Origin: Photobacterium gaetbulicola Gung47
Lineage (GTDB): Bacteria > Pseudomonadota > Gammaproteobacteria > Enterobacterales > Vibrionaceae
DNA: 64,000 nt
NCBI GenBank assembly: GCA_000940995.1
Contig: CP005974.1
Location: 2,418,001-2,482,000, forward strand
Direction of reading: 5' to 3'
A program made the translations under genes and the position numbers. Below, one piece after another: positions 61,202-64,000 of this stretch (the stretch's first letter is position 1; the number at the start of each line of letters is the position of its first letter). The notes below the pieces were generated by a model, which was given only the letters and a program-made list of their open reading frames with translations, was not told where the DNA came from and ran no database searches.

Positions 61202-63487
61202 CTAAAACCGCTTCATCTGCAGCTCATCCCAAGCAATCTCATCACTTGCCTGCTTGCAGTTGAGCAACGACTGGAAAATATTTTTTTTCAAGTTTAGGAA
61301 GATATAAAAACCGGCGATGTCTGAATTCGAATACTTCTCCAATTCGAGATGCGAAAAATACTCATCCAGCCGCTCCTCCAACCGCTTATAGTCTTGCAGG
61401 AGATGATCGACATCCAACTTAGCCGCGTTCAATGAGTCTGCCTTCCACAAGGCGACAGCCAATGCGGGAATGACGGTGTCCCTGTGGCCTTGCTTGGCCT
61501 CCACCAGCAGCGGGCTTTCATCTAACTGCTTACGTGCTTTGATGAAGGTCATCAGGTGGTGGTGGAATACATCGCATTGGGCAATGTACTGAGTGAGTTG
61601 CTCGGCTGTCAGCGACGGGTATGGGGCGGTGTTAAATTTCGCTCCCCACACCTGTAATTTTTTCAGCGCCACCACCATAGTGGCAATGCGCCAAACCAGC
61701 TGCAGTTTCTGCCAAACCGACAGCTGGTCGACCTGCAGTAAGTGGATCACCCCTGCAGCATGGCGGAAAAATCGCTCACGAAACACCAACACTAAATGTT
61801 CGGGGCGGCTTGAGAAAGGCAAGTAATAGGAAATCACGACTGACAGCACCGTCATATAGAACAGAGTAACAATCGTGAGGGTGATCCCGAAGTGATACAC
61901 CATGTTGTTGTCAATACCGAGGGTAAACATCCCCAGTAGAAAGAAGATAGTGATGGGCCCCTTGAAAATATAAAACCCGACAAAAGTATATATGAAGATA
62001 AACAATGCCAGTTCCGAGCCGAGAGTCAGTTGCGGCAGCAAAAACACATAGGCAGGCACGGAGAACACAAACCCAAGAGTAAACAGAACAAAAAGCATCA
62101 CTGGATGGAAAGGCAAAAAAGACAGGATAGAGACAAATAACGTACTGAAAATAACAAAGTTATAGCCACCAGGCGGGTTGAAATGGATCCAAAATGCCCC
62201 CGCCAGCCAATAGGTGACAAAAACCTTTACCGCAGACTTGGCATTCTCGGCATCCCACCAATTAAAGTTGGGTTTGGCCTTTAACGCTGGCAATTCGAAT
62301 TCCACCGTCCCGGTCAACGAGTCGATACTGCTGATACAGCTCTCCAGTTTGGCGAGGCGCTCCCGCAGCTGATTCAACAGATAACCTGAGGATATCGCTT
62401 CCCCGCGGTATAAGTGCCCGGCCTGCTTCAGCCTTTCCCCATCATATTCTACGGCCGCCAGTGACTGCGGAGGATGGGCTTCCTGCTTCTCCCAGGCATC
62501 CGGCAACCTGTCGAATAGCCCAATCACCTCGGCACGCATTTCCTCAAAGTCACGGAGATAGTCCACCGGGTGTCCGCCTGAGCGTGAATGGTCCTTCGCG
62601 GCAAATAAGAGCAGTTCGGAAATCTGGCTGTATAACGCAACCGTGCCGTCCCACTCTTTTTTGTAGGCGGAAATCTCGCTGCATTCACTGTTAAGGGTTT
62701 GGTACCGAGCTTCGAAGGCTTGCTGGGCTGCAAATACCGTTTTACTGAGCTCAGCCACCGTGGGAGGAACATCTTCCACCTTGGCTACCGCTGATTCGTC
62801 ACCCGACGGCGGTGAGCCGAGTTCTTGCCCGTCAGGGGGACTCTCTGACTCTACTTGGTGCGGCGGCTGGCTTATGGCCTCAAACAACGCTTTTTGTGCG
62901 GCGCTCAGTTCATCACCAAGGTGACGGAGATTCTGCTCTACCCTGGGGGGAAAGAGGAACACCCCGACAATGGTGTAAACGACCACACCAAATATCGTCA
63001 TGAAGGTGCGATCAAGCCCATAAATAAAAGCACCTTCAGCATCTCCGCCATTGTACATCATCAGGATCATCACACCCGTCAGCATGAATAAGGTCGGATC
63101 GTTGAGATATGCTGAGCGAATATAGAAAACAACCACAACAACCAGGGAAACGGCAACCATGTAGAGCAGCCTGTCCTGAGTAAAAAAACCGACGAGGATT
63201 AGCCCGATAATCCCTCCGGCAATAGTACCAAGTACCCGCAGCGTGCCTTTGGCCAGTGATTCGCGGCGGCTCCCCGTCGATGCAATCAACATTACGGTTG
63301 TTGCCGCGGTCGAAGGCTGAGACCAGCCCAAAGCCATGGGGATCAAGTAGGCCAGCGTCAGGCTGACAGCAACACGGAAGGCAAACTTGAACTTATCGCT
63401 CAAGCAAAAAGGCAATAACCAGTTACCCAACTGGAAAACCGACAATCTTTGTTTAATACGGAGTAATTGAGTGTTGGCTTTACTCAC
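61202..63487 (-). CDS. FUSC family inner-membrane pump
   Basis: A 761-residue protein of the FUSC (aromatic acid exporter AaeB) superfamily. Two six-span membrane halves (about 35-200 and 430-575) alternate with two large cytosolic parts (about 200-430 and 580-760). The signature is FAFRVAVSLTLAYLIPMALG at about 35-54 and the repeat SAVKVFVTYWLAGAFWI at about 428-444. An unusual acidic insert (VESESPPDGQELGSPPSGDE) lies near residue 220. It is the first gene of the operon. The start is GTG 63487, with AAAAGGGTATCGC in front. Confidence 0.9.
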   Translation of the reverse strand: MSKANTQLLRIKQRLSVFQLGNWLLPFCLSDKFKFAFRVAVSLTLAYLIPMALGWSQPSTAATTVMLIASTGSRRESLAKGTLRVLGTIAGGIIGLILVGFFTQDRLLYMVAVSLVVVVVFYIRSAYLNDPTLFMLTGVMILMMYNGGDAEGAFIYGLDRTFMTIFGVVVYTIVGVFLFPPRVEQNLRHLGDELSAAQKALFEAISQPPHQVESESPPDGQELGSPPSGDESAVAKVEDVPPTVAELSKTVFAAQQAFEARYQTLNSECSEISAYKKEWDGTVALYSQISELLLFAAKDHSRSGGHPVDYLRDFEEMRAEVIGLFDRLPDAWEKQEAHPPQSLAAVEYDGERLKQAGHLYRGEAISSGYLLNQLRERLAKLESCISSIDSLTGTVEFELPALKAKPNFNWWDAENAKSAVKVFVTYWLAGAFWIHFNPPGGYNFVIFSTLFVSILSFLPFHPVMLFVLFTLGFVFSVPAYVFLLPQLTLGSELALFIFIYTFVGFYIFKGPITIFFLLGMFTLGIDNNMVYHFGITLTIVTLFYMTVLSVVISYYLPFSSRPEHLVLVFRERFFRHAAGVIHLLQVDQLSVWQKLQLVWRIATMVVALKKLQVWGAKFNTAPYPSLTAEQLTQYIAQCDVFHHHLMTFIKARKQLDESPLLVEAKQGHRDTVIPALAVALWKADSLNAAKLDVDHLLQDYKRLEERLDEYFSHLELEKYSNSDIAGFYIFLNLKKNIFQSLLNCKQASDEIAWDELQMKRF

Positions 63488-63648
63488 GCGATACCCTTTT
63501 AATAATACGCTGCTTAATAAGGCTAGGTTATTTTGGGTAAAGCACAGAAAAAAATTGTCTTATTTATCGAACTGTTAGATTACTTGAACAGCAATTGAAG
63601 GACTGAGAATCCCTTCAGATATGGCGTAACTATTGGCAGGAAGGATGC

Positions 63649-63675
63649 AAAAAGCCCCAGTTTTCACCGGGGCCT
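63649..63675 (-). terminator. Terminator of the amidohydrolase gene
   Basis: On the minus strand GCCCCGGT-GAAA-ACTGGGGC (63654-63673) forms a stem with a GAAA loop and a run of five T. It separates the amidohydrolase from the FUSC operon, so the operon should start within 63488-63648. Confidence 0.88.
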
Positions 63676-63731
63676 GTGACAAAAAGGATAATATCCTAGT
63701 TGGCAGGGTGACTGCCTTGTTTGCGATTAAA

Positions 63732-64000
63732 TCAATTGCTGGTTATCGACGGTTCACTGGCCGACTCTGCTCGCAACAGTGGTTGCTGAAGGGCATTGAC
63801 AGCATTGAGCAGCAGCTTAACCGCGGGCAGCATACGGCTTTCATCGATATCAAAATCACCATTGTGATGGCCTGCCGTTAAGTCCGAGCCAACCAGACAA
63901 TATATCGCCTTACCACCGCGGGACTGCACGCGGTCAACCAAATAGCCGGCATCTTCACTGGCACCGAAATCTTTTTCTCTGAGTACGTCAGTAAATCCAC
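63732..64000 (-). CDS. M20-family amidohydrolase, C-terminal end (partial)
   Basis: The gene runs off the right edge; the last 89 codons are visible. The frame has the M20 pattern DFGASEDAGYLVDRVQSRGG followed by CLVGSDLTAGHHNGDFDIDE, in which the conserved Glu of SED and the HH...DE region complete a two-metal site as in AbgA/AbgB-like and aminoacylase proteins. The substrate is probably an N-acyl or p-aminobenzoyl-glutamate amide. It ends in TGA at 63732 with its own terminator. Confidence 0.82.
   Translation of the reverse strand, partial: GFTDVLREKDFGASEDAGYLVDRVQSRGGKAIYCLVGSDLTAGHHNGDFDIDESRMLPAVKLLLNAVNALQQPLLRAESASEPSITSN

Noticed and set aside
1..64000. CRISPR array, insertion sequences, integrase, attachment sites or phage genes
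   Set aside because: No regularly spaced repeats, transposase or integrase motifs, or att-like duplication beside the tRNA-Pro gene were seen.

Overview
The window reads as a contiguous piece of a Vibrionaceae genome, most likely Photobacterium or a close relative, and probably the secondary chromosome. This is inferred from gene content and remembered neighbourhoods, not from a search: kbl-tdh with a divergent LysR gene, fruBKA with divergent fruR, ppsA opposite ppsR, a second FabH, a long gap-type dehydrogenase, DUF3802- and DUF3334-like proteins, and several diguanylate cyclases and chemotaxis genes. Coding density is high. There is one tRNA gene and no CRISPR array, integrase or intact insertion sequence.

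Layout, left to right. 1-3.6 kb: the end of one Hsp70-like gene and a complete second one, then a tiny HTH protein. 3.6-8.7 kb: an ABC exporter pair, a small acidic protein, a secreted RNase T2, tRNA-Pro(GGG) and sanA. 9.2-17.8 kb: a DASS symporter, an oxidoreductase, an orphan FabH, a diguanylate cyclase, an RhlE-type helicase, nagK and tapT. 17.8-24.1 kb is a signalling block: a chemoreceptor, a DUF3802-like protein, a translationally coupled REC/CheX-like regulator and PAS-GGDEF cyclase, a glutaredoxin and a CheX-like protein. 24.2-30.5 kb: a periplasmic ParB-like protein, YaiI, the ABC-F protein YbiT behind a possible attenuator, dcuC, three tiny membrane-protein ORFs and a broken universal stress gene.

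30.5-42.6 kb: tdh/kbl/LysR, a DUF4174-like protein, a GH13 maltodextrin enzyme, a rhodanese fused in operon with a hybrid histidine kinase, gap, a CIA30 protein and a probable folX relic. 42.6-53 kb: ppsA and ppsR flank a 750-bp non-coding gap holding a possible structured RNA. Then come an AT-rich orphan lipoprotein and the fructose PTS operon with three Cra-type operators facing fruR. 53-63.5 kb: one long minus-strand operon of nine genes encodes a FUSC/outer-membrane factor/DUF1656/HlyD efflux system followed by a potassium channel, an AI-2E family permease, an unknown protein and two membrane-linked GTPases. The window ends inside an M20 amidohydrolase gene.

Metabolically the window centres on the fructose/triose/PEP node (FruBKA, Gap, PpsA/PpsR), threonine catabolism and dicarboxylate transport, with much c-di-GMP and chemotaxis signalling. 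The best candidates for undescribed biology are the efflux-channel-GTPase operon, the cluster of micro-membrane proteins after dcuC, the rhodanese-kinase pair and the attenuator-like leader of ybiT. Several start codons were moved to downstream ATG/GTG/TTG codons on the basis of ribosome binding sites and homologous N-termini.
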